This document shows, one piece after another, positions 56,762 to 64,000 of a stretch of 64,000 bases of DNA. This DNA is from Planctomycetota bacterium (GTDB taxonomy: Bacteria; Planctomycetota; Planctomycetia; JALXBF01): the NCBI GenBank assembly GCA_026991575.1, contig JALXBF010000116.1, forward strand, positions 1 to 64,000, written 5' to 3'. How positions within the stretch are numbered: the first letter of the stretch is position 1; every line of letters starts with the position of its first letter. Position numbers and translations under genes: made by a program. The notes beneath the pieces are model-generated. The model was not told where the DNA came from and did no database searches. It saw only the letters and a list, made by a program, of their open reading frames with translations.

Positions 56762-57751
56762 TTACAGCTCTGTGACTTCAAAGACCACCGGTCCCACCTC
56801 TGCGACCTCGTCCGGCTCCAGCACGCGCAGTCCAGCGTCGATTCCTCTCTTGTGGAGATTGATCGCATTGGTCGTACACGTGTAGGGTTCAATGCAGATC
56901 GAACCGCGCTGCGGCGGCGTGTACACGACAATCTCCCGAAACTCGTTGCCCAACCGGATGTTCAGCCGGTAACCTGCCTCTTCATCGGTGAGCGTGCAAG
57001 TGACCCATTCCTCCTCGTCGTACTGCAGGTCGGTGTAGACGTGATCGAGCTTAAGCTCGCTCAACCGCCTGGGCTCGCGCAGGTCCAGCTCCTCCGGCAC
57101 CGGGAGCACGCGCCCCGTTGGCAGGAAATCCTTCAGCTCCCAGATGGCATTGGCCGGTACCTGAACCTTGCAAGCTTCCTCCTTGCCAAACATGTCCAGC
57201 GGTAGCCGGAAGTACGGATGCAGCCCTAAGCCCCAGGGCATGGCGCGATCCCCGATGTTGCGGACGGCGAAATGCAGCGTCACGGTCCGGCCGTTCAACA
57301 CGACCACGGCCTGCAGCTCGAACTGGCCGGGCCACAGATGCTTCAGCCCAGCAAGCTGCCAGGTGGAGCTGATAACCCCTTCGACAGAGCTATCCGCGGA
57401 TCGCAGCTTCACGCTCCATGGCTTGTCTAGCACGAAGCCGTGGATCGCGTTGACGTTGCGTTCATTCCTGGGCAACTCATAGACGCGCCCCTCCCACGTG
57501 AACCGCCCCCCTGCGATCCGGTTTGGAAACGGGAAAAGGATCGGTGTGCCATTGCCGGCAGCACGCGCAGGCTGATCAGCGAAATGATCGTCGGCCCGCA
57601 GCACGTCTCGTAGCCTGCCGTGCACCGGAACGCGGAAGCTGAACAAGTTAAAACCGTATGTGGCGTGGACCAGCGCGTCACTGTTGTGGTCCTTGTCCAC
57701 CAGACGCACGACCGTGTGGTCGCCGTAGTGAAGCAGCGTGCTTTCACCCAT
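56762..57751 (-). CDS. aldose 1-epimerase family protein
   Basis: 329-residue galactose-mutarotase-like protein interconverting alpha and beta anomers of sugars. ATG 57751 was chosen because the mutarotase fold begins directly after it (HYGDHTVVRLVDKDH); longer frames overlap the divergent murA region. Typical segments are GTPILFPFPNRIAGGRFTWEGR, NAIHGFVLDKPW (catalytic-His region), LGLHPYFRLPL (second His) and VVYTPPQRGSICIEPYTCTT, with the Glu of the active site in the last. The specific sugar is unknown. It is divergent from murA. Confidence 0.88.
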   Translation of the reverse strand: MGESTLLHYGDHTVVRLVDKDHNSDALVHATYGFNLFSFRVPVHGRLRDVLRADDHFADQPARAAGNGTPILFPFPNRIAGGRFTWEGRVYELPRNERNVNAIHGFVLDKPWSVKLRSADSSVEGVISSTWQLAGLKHLWPGQFELQAVVVLNGRTVTLHFAVRNIGDRAMPWGLGLHPYFRLPLDMFGKEEACKVQVPANAIWELKDFLPTGRVLPVPEELDLREPRRLSELKLDHVYTDLQYDEEEWVTCTLTDEEAGYRLNIRLGNEFREIVVYTPPQRGSICIEPYTCTTNAINLHKRGIDAGLRVLEPDEVAEVGPVVFEVTEL

Positions 57752-57948
57752 CTCTCTACCCGCTCCGCTGCCACTAGTCCCGTGGTACAGGAATCGACTG
57801 GGACAAGTATACGCAGTCCCGGCCGCTAGACCCGATCGCCTCAATCGCGCAACAGACTGTGCAGGGCCGATCATTCCGGGAACGCCGATCGCGTGCCCGC
57901 GACCACGACGGGCACGACCTGGATGGCCCGGCTGCGTGGTGGTTGCTC

Positions 57949-57976
57949 TTGGCAGATAAGGCCCACGGGCTAGACT
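57949..57976 (+). promoter_or_regulatory. candidate promoter for murA
   Basis: TTGGCA (57949-57954), a 16-base spacer and TAGACT (57971-57976) lie about 50 bases before GTG 58027. Confidence 0.5.
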
Positions 57977-58026
57977 GATTCTCGCCCGTGCCAACAGCAG
58001 CGGTGTTTTTCAGGAGGGCTACTCCG

Positions 58027-59325
58027 GTGGCAACACTACGGATCCAAGGGCCGGTGCGTTTGGCGGGAACCGTCACGGTTGCGGGTGCGAAGAATGCCAC
58101 GCTGCCGCTGCTCGCCGCGGCTCTCTTGTGCGACGAGCCTTACGTCCTGGAGAACGTGCCCTGGGTCACTGACGTCAGCGTGATGATCCGCCTGCTGGCC
58201 GCATGCGGCGGACGGGCCCGCTGGACGGCGAGCCGGTCACTGCAAGTCATCCCCCCCGAGGGTCAGCTCACCTCCCCGGCCGACGTAGCCGGCGCGAGCA
58301 GCATCCGTGCCAGCTTCTGCCTGCTCGGACCACTGCTGGCGCGCCACGGCGAGGCGGTGCTGCCACTTCCGGGAGGCTGTCGCATTGGTCCCCGGCCAGT
58401 GGATCGCCACCTGGAGGCGATGCGCCGGCTGGGGGCTGAGGTGACCGTGCGCGACGGTATCGTTTACGCGCGCGCACCGCGCCTGCACGGCAATCTCATC
58501 CACCTCGCTACCCACCGAGGCCCGACCGTTACGGGCACGTGCAATGCCATGCTGGCCGCAGTCGGGGCCCGGGGCGAGACGGTCCTCTACGGTGCTGCCC
58601 GCGAACCGGAGGTCGTCACGCTGGGACGTTTCCTGCAAGCCTGTGGCGTGGTCATCTCCGGGCTGGGAACGCCGACGATTGTCGTAAAGGGTGCCCGGCT
58701 GCCGCTTCGCCCTCCTACTCGGTTCCGGATCATCCCCGACCGTATCGAGGCCGCTACCTGGCTGTGCGCAGCTGCCGCCACCGGCGGCAAGATTGTGCTC
58801 CGTCACGTGGAGCCACGACATCTGCAGGCCCCGCTCGCGCTGCTGCGGCGCATCGGTTGCGCGATCAACGTCACAGACGCAACCATCGCGTTAATTGCCC
58901 CGCAACGCCCGGTACGGGCATTCCTGGCGGTAGCGGAACCGTACCCGGGAATCGCCACTGACGTGCAAGCCCAGTTGACGGCCCTGGCCACGGCAGCCAA
59001 TGGCGAAAGCACCGTACGCGACACCGTGTTTCCAGAGCGATTCCAGCACGTTCCGCAGCTTCAGGCCATGGGTGCCAGCATCCGCCGCCTGGCAGGCCAG
59101 TGCGTCATCAGCGGCCCGACGCAACTGCGGGGAGCGCGCGTCAAGGCCGTCGATCTGCGCGCGTCGGCTGCTCTGGTCATCGCCGCGCTGCTGGCCGAGG
59201 GCGAGACGGAGATCATGGGCCTGGAGCAGCTGCGGCGAGGCTATGACGAACTGCCCCGGAAGCTGGCCGCGCTGGGCGTCGCCGTCGAGGTAGACGATGA
59301 CGAACTGCTGCGGCCGGCGGCTTGA
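58027..59325 (+). CDS. murA: UDP-N-acetylglucosamine 1-carboxyvinyltransferase
   Basis: MurA transfers enolpyruvate from PEP to UDP-GlcNAc, the first committed step of peptidoglycan synthesis. GTG 58027, with AGGAGG nine bases upstream, gives 432 residues and begins at the first strand (TLRIQGPVRLAGTVTVAGAKNA). The catalytic Lys-Asn pair in AGAKNATLP and the active-site Cys in LPGGCRIGPRPVD are present, so it is predicted fosfomycin-sensitive. Other signatures are VTGTCNAMLAAVGARG and the C-terminal DLRASAALVIAALLAEGETEI, RGYDELPRKLAALG. This supports peptidoglycan synthesis in the host. Confidence 0.95.
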   Translation: MATLRIQGPVRLAGTVTVAGAKNATLPLLAAALLCDEPYVLENVPWVTDVSVMIRLLAACGGRARWTASRSLQVIPPEGQLTSPADVAGASSIRASFCLLGPLLARHGEAVLPLPGGCRIGPRPVDRHLEAMRRLGAEVTVRDGIVYARAPRLHGNLIHLATHRGPTVTGTCNAMLAAVGARGETVLYGAAREPEVVTLGRFLQACGVVISGLGTPTIVVKGARLPLRPPTRFRIIPDRIEAATWLCAAAATGGKIVLRHVEPRHLQAPLALLRRIGCAINVTDATIALIAPQRPVRAFLAVAEPYPGIATDVQAQLTALATAANGESTVRDTVFPERFQHVPQLQAMGASIRRLAGQCVISGPTQLRGARVKAVDLRASAALVIAALLAEGETEIMGLEQLRRGYDELPRKLAALGVAVEVDDDELLRPAA

Positions 59326-59334
59326 TTCATCGCC

Positions 59335-60363
59335 CTACGAGCCTGCGGCCGTAGCTGTCGTCTCCGCCGCCGGCACCCGTTCCAGAATCACCGTACCCCG
59401 CAGCCGCCGGGCACGAACGCCGCCAGGCAGATCCCACGCCCCCTCTGCCCCGTGCACGAGTCCTGCCAAATGGTGCCAGTGCTCGAAACTCATCTGTTTC
59501 TCCGGCCAACCGTGCCGAGACCAGATCCGTCGAAACACCTCGCGCACCAGCAGGCCTGGCGCGCGCTCCAGTGCCGGCACGCTCAGGATCACCCGCTCCG
59601 GAGTCTCGTTCAGCAGGCAGCGTTGCTCCAACTCCACGACCAGCGGCTCCAGGATCGCCACGACTTCCGCTGCCACCGAACTCAAACGGCAAAGCGCTTC
59701 CCTGACCCGTGGGTTCAGCTCGCGCAGCAGCGGCATCACCTCATGGCGAATCCGGTTGCGCGTGAACCGCGGATCCTCGTTCATGGCATCCAGCCGGTAG
59801 CCATAGCCGCCGGCCCGGAGCCAGTCGAGCACCTGGTCGCGGCTAAGTTGCAACATCGGTCGGATGACCGAGACCCCGTTCAGCTTGCGTCGTACCGGGA
59901 TGCCGGTCAAGCCGGCCAGCCCCGTGCCGCGCACGATGCGGTGGAGCACCGTCTCCGCCTGATCGTCCGACGTGTGGCCGGTGGCAATGTACGGCGCAGC
60001 GTGTTGGGCGGCTGTGCGCACGAGGAAGTCATATCGGCACTTGCGCGCCCACTCCTCGATCGTCTCTGAGCGATCGCTCCGCTCGGAATGATCCCGATCG
60101 GCCGTACCGACTGCGCACGGCAGAGCCAACTCCTCAGCCAGTGCAACAACAAACCGCTCATCCTCGTGGCACGCCGGCTCTCGAAGGCGGTGGTTGAAAT
60201 GGGCAACGATCAGCTCGAGTTGATGTCCGAGCCGCAACGCGTGCAGCGACCGAAGCAGCGCAACGCTATCGGGCCCTCCAGAAACCGCAACGACGACTTT
60301 GCACTGCCTTACGCCAAGACTGTCCAGCTCTTCGCCAACGGCCGTAACCAGATCTGTACCCAT
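59335..60363 (-). CDS. tilS: tRNA(Ile)-lysidine synthetase
   Basis: TilS adds lysine to C34 of tRNA-Ile (CAU anticodon), changing its codon specificity to AUA. The N-terminal PP-loop is VVVAVSGGPDSVALL, followed by LIVAHFNHRLR, YIATGHTSDDQAETVLHRI and RGTGLAGLTGIP, all typical. The C-terminal half is the family tRNA-binding region (NRIRHEVMPLLRELNPRVREAL). ATG 60363 (AGGAG three bases upstream) gives 342 residues; an in-frame GTG at 60384 would add seven. It converges with murA and is divergent from rpmE. Confidence 0.92.
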   Translation of the reverse strand: MGTDLVTAVGEELDSLGVRQCKVVVAVSGGPDSVALLRSLHALRLGHQLELIVAHFNHRLREPACHEDERFVVALAEELALPCAVGTADRDHSERSDRSETIEEWARKCRYDFLVRTAAQHAAPYIATGHTSDDQAETVLHRIVRGTGLAGLTGIPVRRKLNGVSVIRPMLQLSRDQVLDWLRAGGYGYRLDAMNEDPRFTRNRIRHEVMPLLRELNPRVREALCRLSSVAAEVVAILEPLVVELEQRCLLNETPERVILSVPALERAPGLLVREVFRRIWSRHGWPEKQMSFEHWHHLAGLVHGAEGAWDLPGGVRARRLRGTVILERVPAAETTATAAGS

Positions 60364-60465
60364 CGTCTCCTGCTCGTAGGTCACAACGGCTCGGGCACCC
60401 CACCCCCGCGACTTCCCATTCTATGGCCCATCGAGGCACCGCCGCCCGAGCGGCCCAAGCTGTGA

Positions 60466-60494
60466 TTGGAACGAACCGACTCGGCCGGTATTAT
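60466..60494 (+). promoter_or_regulatory. promoter for rpmE-prfA-prmC
   Basis: TTGGAA (60466-60471), a 17-base spacer and TATTAT (60489-60494) lie 57 bases before the rpmE ATG at 60551. Ideal spacing and an A+T-rich -10 in G+C-rich DNA. Confidence 0.6.
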
Positions 60495-60550
60495 TCCGAG
60501 TGGAGTGGCCATGGGCACTGCGGAATCGGTCCTCAGCGTGAGACAGGCAT

Positions 60551-60775
60551 ATGAAGAAGGGCATCCATCCCGAATATGTCGAGTGCACGGTCACGTGTAG
60601 CTGCGGTAACACGTTCGTGACGCGGAGCACTAAGCCGAAAATCCGCGTGGAAATCTGCTCTGCCTGCCATCCGTTCTTTACGGGCCAGGTGAAGTACGTG
60701 GACACGGCGGGGCGGGTGGAGAAGTTCGAGCGAAAGTACGGCTGGACCAAACGCCGGCAACAGCAGAAGAAATAA
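60551..60775 (+). CDS. rpmE: 50S ribosomal protein L31
   Basis: 74-residue L31 of the zinc-binding (C+) type: [20 protein letters not shown], with paired cysteines at 16/18 and 37/40 ([12 protein letters not shown]), and a basic C-terminus ([16 protein letters not shown]). Zn-type L31 can be replaced by a C-minus paralog under zinc limitation in some bacteria; no such paralog is in view. It is followed by prfA and prmC, the widespread rpmE-prfA-prmC order. Confidence 0.96.
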   Translation: MKKGIHPEYVECTVTCSCGNTFVTRSTKPKIRVEICSACHPFFTGQVKYVDTAGRVEKFERKYGWTKRRQQQKK

Positions 60776-61019
60776 CCTGCGGCCCAGCGGTGGACTTGTG
60801 ACGGGTACCGGCATGATGCCATTCTCAGCGGCAACAGCGACAGTGGCCTCCTCTCCAGGCAGAGCCGCCTTTCGTTAGCTGCGTGCGCCGTTCTGGTTGC
60901 GTCAAGTCGATGCGCACGGCTCGGCTCCGTGGGTGGAACGCACCCGCTTTGCCGCCGATCCAAATCAAGGAAACCCGTGGCATGTTGGTCGGTACTGGAC
61001 TGACTGGGAACGTTCCGCA

Positions 61020-62120
61020 ATGAATGCTCCGCTGAAGGCATCCCAGGGCAGCCAACTCAAGCAGCAACTGGACGACATCCTGCGCCGCTACCGCGAGCTT
61101 GAGCGTCAGCTGGTTGATCCGGACGTTGTGGGGGATCCGCAGCGGGTCGCGGCTGTGACGCGCGAGCACGGCCAGCTGGCTCGCATCGCGCGCCGGTACG
61201 AGCAATACCTGGAGGCCACGAAGCAGGCGCGCGAGGCGAAGGAGATGATCGAGCTGGAGGACGACGAGGAACTGGTCACGTACGCCAAGAGCGAGCTGCA
61301 ACGGCTCGAGCAGGAGCGTCGCCAGCTCTGGCACGAGCTACGGAAGATGCTCTCCGGCGGCGATCTTGCCCGCACCAACAGCTTGATTATGGAAATCCGC
61401 GCCGGTACGGGCGGTGAGGAAGCGGCCTTGTTTGCCCGCGATCTGTTCAACATGTACCAGAAGTACGCTGCCAAGAAGGGCTGGAAGATTGAGGTGATGG
61501 ATGTCAGCACAAGCGACCGGGGCGGGTTCAAGGAGGTGATCTTCTCGGTCTCCGGCGACGGCGTCTACCAGCACCTGCAATTCGAAGCCGGCGGCCACCG
61601 GGTACAGCGGGTACCGGAGACGGAGGCTCAGGGGCGGATTCACACCTCGGCAGCCACGGTGGCTGTCCTGCCCGAACCAGACGAGATTGAGGTCGAGATC
61701 CGACCTGAGGACCTGCGCATCGATACCATGCGCTCGGGCGGCCCCGGCGGTCAGCACCAGAATAAGACCGAAAGTGGTGTCCGAATCACTCACCTGCCCA
61801 CCGGCATCGTCGTCAACTGTCGCGACGAGAAAAGCCAGCACAAGAACCGGGCCAAGGCCATGCGTGTGCTCCGGTCCCGGCTGTACGAACTGCAGCGTAA
61901 GCAGGCTGAGGCCGAACGGGCCAGCTCGCGGCGACAACAGATCGGCAGCGGAGACCGGTCCGAGCGGATCCGGACGTACAACTTTCCCCAGAATCGCGTC
62001 ACCGACCATCGCATCGGCCTGACGCTGTACAAGCTCGATTCAATCATGGACGGTGACCTGGATGAGCTGATCGACGCGCTGTTGGCGCCGAGCGAAGACG
62101 AGGAAGTACCGGAGCTGTGA
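61020..62120 (+). CDS. prfA: peptide chain release factor 1
   Basis: RF1 recognises UAA and UAG and triggers peptide release. ATG 61020 gives 366 residues; the open frame upstream has no homology. The codon-recognition region contains [20 protein letters not shown], with the PxT-type motif typical of RF1. The catalytic GGQ lies in [20 protein letters not shown], whose Gln is the PrmC methylation target. The C-terminal [15 protein letters not shown] motif is intact. prmC follows eight bases later, encoding its modifying enzyme. Confidence 0.95.
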   Translation: MNAPLKASQGSQLKQQLDDILRRYRELERQLVDPDVVGDPQRVAAVTREHGQLARIARRYEQYLEATKQAREAKEMIELEDDEELVTYAKSELQRLEQERRQLWHELRKMLSGGDLARTNSLIMEIRAGTGGEEAALFARDLFNMYQKYAAKKGWKIEVMDVSTSDRGGFKEVIFSVSGDGVYQHLQFEAGGHRVQRVPETEAQGRIHTSAATVAVLPEPDEIEVEIRPEDLRIDTMRSGGPGGQHQNKTESGVRITHLPTGIVVNCRDEKSQHKNRAKAMRVLRSRLYELQRKQAEAERASSRRQQIGSGDRSERIRTYNFPQNRVTDHRIGLTLYKLDSIMDGDLDELIDALLAPSEDEEVPEL

Positions 62121-62127
62121 GCCGTCG

Positions 62128-63054
62128 GTGACTCGCGCAGATCGCATGCCACAAGCAGAGCGTCAGCCCCCCTCGGAGCCGCAGGGCGACCGCCAGACGT
62201 GGACGGTCGGACGGTTGCTCCAGTGGACCGTAGGCTACTTCACATCGAAGGGGATAGAGTTCCCGCGTCTGGACGCGGAGGTCCTACTGGCCGACGCCCT
62301 CGGATGCGCCCGCATTGAGCTGTACGTCAACTTCGACAAGCCGGTAACAGCCGCTGAGCGTGCCCGCTTCCGCGACTACGTCCGCCGCCGGGCAGCAGGC
62401 GAACCGGTAGCGTACATCGTCGGGCGGAAAGAGTTCTACGGCTTGGAGTTCGCGGTCGGTCCTGAGGTACTGATCCCGCGGCCTGATTCGGAGTTCGTGG
62501 TCATGACCTACCTGGAACACTTTCGCAGACGACCGCGGGCCCTGGTCATCGACGTCGGTACCGGCTCGGGAAACCTGGCCGTTGCCATCGCTCACGAACA
62601 TCCTGGCGCGCGGGTCATCGCCACCGACATCAGCGAGCCGGCCTTGCGTCTGGCAGCGCGGAACGCCGCACGTCACGGCGTGGCCGCCCGGGTGAGCCTG
62701 GTGAGGTGCGATCTGTTATCTGCAGTGCGGCCCGAACCGCTCGCGGACGCCATCGTCACCAACCCGCCGTACATCCCTACGGACAACATCCGCAGCCTTG
62801 AGCCCGGTGTCCGCGACTACGAACCGCATGTCGCTTTGAACGGCGGTCCGAGCGGATTGGACGTGGTCCGACGCCTCATCTCCGAAGCCATCCCACGACT
62901 GAAGCTTGGCGGCATGCTAATCGTGGAAATCGGCGCCCAGCAGGAAGAGCCAGTGCGTCGCCTGATGATCGAAACCGACCGGCTCGATGTCCTGCCCACC
63001 GTCTACGACTACGCTCGCCACCCTCGGGTCGTCGCCGGGCGGCGAGATGCGTAA
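62128..63054 (+). CDS. prmC: release factor glutamine methyltransferase
   Basis: PrmC (HemK) methylates the GGQ glutamine of release factors, including the adjacent RF1. The N-terminal helical domain carries GIEFPRLDAEVLLADALGC and GEPVAYIVGRKEFYGLEF. The SAM-binding core is VIDVGTGSGNLAVAIA, and the signature catalytic NPPY motif is present (IVTNPPYIPTDNI), followed by EPHVALNGGPSGLDVVRRL. GTG 62128 gives 308 residues; ATG 62146 is an alternative in the same frame. No strong Shine-Dalgarno favours either, and coupling to prfA is likely. Confidence 0.94.
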   Translation: MTRADRMPQAERQPPSEPQGDRQTWTVGRLLQWTVGYFTSKGIEFPRLDAEVLLADALGCARIELYVNFDKPVTAAERARFRDYVRRRAAGEPVAYIVGRKEFYGLEFAVGPEVLIPRPDSEFVVMTYLEHFRRRPRALVIDVGTGSGNLAVAIAHEHPGARVIATDISEPALRLAARNAARHGVAARVSLVRCDLLSAVRPEPLADAIVTNPPYIPTDNIRSLEPGVRDYEPHVALNGGPSGLDVVRRLISEAIPRLKLGGMLIVEIGAQQEEPVRRLMIETDRLDVLPTVYDYARHPRVVAGRRDA

Positions 63055-63063
63055 CGGCAGCCA

Positions 63064-64000
63064 TCACCCTTTGGTGCCCACGTAGTTGACCCCACTGCCG
63101 ATGATCAGGTTGTGTTCGTATGCCCAGCGGTAGAGCCGCCCGGTCTTGAGTGGGCCGAGCCGCCTGAGTTGGTGAAACCCCGCCTCTTCGTACCAGCGTC
63201 GCACCTCCTGTTCTGTGTGGTGGAACTGGTAACGGCAAGCGTACCAGTCATAGTTGTCGCAGACGCGCAGTTCGCGATCGGGATGGTTGGAGAAGTTAAA
63301 CAGCTTGTTCGCTGTGGTCCGAACCAGCGGGATCACGCCCAGAATCGCCAGCCAGTGGCACACGGACTGCAGCGTGGCATCGTCCATGCGAACGGTCAAG
63401 CCGCGCAAGACGTCGTTGATCCCTTCTTGTAGCCAGGTGTTCCGGCGGTACACCCAGACGGCCAACTGGCCGCCGGGGCGCACCACACGGGCCAGCTCGC
63501 GGAACGCCCCGTGTGGATCCGGGCAGTGGTGCAGCACCCCAATGGAGAAAACAAAGTCGAATTCGTCGTCCGGAAACGGCAACGCTAGCAGATCACCCTG
63601 AATAAAGAAGACGTTCCCATGCAGGTGGCACAGCTCGGCGGCCGCGTCTACTGCCCTGCTTCGGTCCACCCCCACCACGTACGCCCCGGCTTCAGCCACC
63701 AGGCGGCTGTAGCGACCGCTGCCACAGCCGGCATCCAGTACCTTCAAGCCCGTCAGCTCTTCGGGCTGGCGGCCGGTCTTGGCGGCAAAAACCACGCGGT
63801 CCTCTTCGGGCCGAGCCACCCGGAAGTGCCGCCACTGCCAGCCGAAGCTCGCCGTGTATGCGTCGTCTTGCACAAACCGCGCCACGCCGCGGTCGACGGG
63901 CACCTCGTGCCCACAGTCTGAGCAGCACAACGTCGCGGTCGTGGGTCGGCCGCTGGGCCCAAAGGCCGTGATCGTCTGCCAGGAAAGCGAATCCCGGCAC
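63064..64000 (-). CDS. SAM-dependent methyltransferase with N-terminal zinc ribbon (5' end cut by window edge)
   Basis: The frame is open to base 64000, so the start lies outside. The visible ~312 residues begin with CRDSLSWQT ... LCCSDCGHEVPVDRGVARFV, most likely the second half of a Zn-ribbon followed by the linker typical of these enzymes. The class I methyltransferase core is LKVLDAGCGSGRYSRLVAEAG with FDFVFSIGVLHHCPD and VVRPGGQLAVWVYRR. A C-terminal helical region follows (WYEEAGFHQLRRLGPL). Substrate unknown; relatives act on small molecules or glycans. It converges with prmC. Confidence 0.85.
   Translation of the reverse strand, partial: CRDSLSWQTITAFGPSGRPTTATLCCSDCGHEVPVDRGVARFVQDDAYTASFGWQWRHFRVARPEEDRVVFAAKTGRQPEELTGLKVLDAGCGSGRYSRLVAEAGAYVVGVDRSRAVDAAAELCHLHGNVFFIQGDLLALPFPDDEFDFVFSIGVLHHCPDPHGAFRELARVVRPGGQLAVWVYRRNTWLQEGINDVLRGLTVRMDDATLQSVCHWLAILGVIPLVRTTANKLFNFSNHPDRELRVCDNYDWYACRYQFHHTEQEVRRWYEEAGFHQLRRLGPLKTGRLYRWAYEHNLIIGSGVNYVGTKG

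Overview
The window is G+C-rich, densely coded bacterial chromosome. The gene content points to a planctomycete (Planctomycetota). There is a DUF1559 prepilin-like protein, giant secreted proteins starting with an LEExxLLS-type motif, ASPIC/UnbV and VCBS proteins, DUF1573, cytochrome-c554-type multiheme proteins, FHA proteins, Ser/Thr kinases, and a tig-clpP-clpP cluster. No rRNA, insertion sequence, phage gene or CRISPR array was seen. The two outermost genes run off the window edges.

Layout. 1-5.6 kb (minus): a pilin-like DUF1559 protein (cut by the edge), a trypsin-like protease and a 1,235-residue TPR/VCBS/ASPIC lipoprotein. 5.7-12 kb (plus): an orphan MalK-type ATPase with a clear terminator, then nusA, infB and a DUF503 gene. 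12.2-13.6 kb (minus): an endonuclease III-like protein and rbfA, inverted relative to infB. 14.2-17.4 kb (plus): an exported TPR protein and a YebC/PmpR-type regulator. 17.5-25.5 kb (minus): a nucleotidase-like/multiheme cytochrome fusion, a DUF1573 protein, an O-antigen ligase-like protein, a WecA/MraY-type transferase, DUF4416 and trpC, with a divergent YjbQ gene.

26.1-35.8 kb (plus) is the most unusual part. Two consecutive paralogous three-gene cassettes each encode a membrane Ser/Thr kinase, an exported protein with CxxCxGxG zinc motifs, and an FHA-transmembrane protein with a C-terminal domain that resembles a degenerate trypsin fold. Order, length and key residues are conserved between copies, so this looks like a tandem-duplicated transmembrane phospho-signalling module. 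An exported helical protein follows with its own promoter. 38-47.4 kb holds two giant related surface proteins; the first carries an embedded subtilisin domain.

47.4-64 kb is mostly housekeeping: a membrane protein, a LpxL-like acyltransferase, a Gfo/Idh/MocA oxidoreductase and tyrS (minus); a CPBP protease (plus); tRNA-Gly, tig, clpP, clpP (minus); an FHA protein (plus); an aldose epimerase (minus); murA (plus); tilS (minus); rpmE, prfA, prmC (plus); and a SAM methyltransferase cut by the right edge. Several starts are preceded by good sigma-70-like promoters, for example TTGGAA-N17-TATTAT before rpmE and TTGACC-N17-TAGCAT before tRNA-Gly. Start codons were chosen by ribosome-binding site, domain start and overlap with neighbours.
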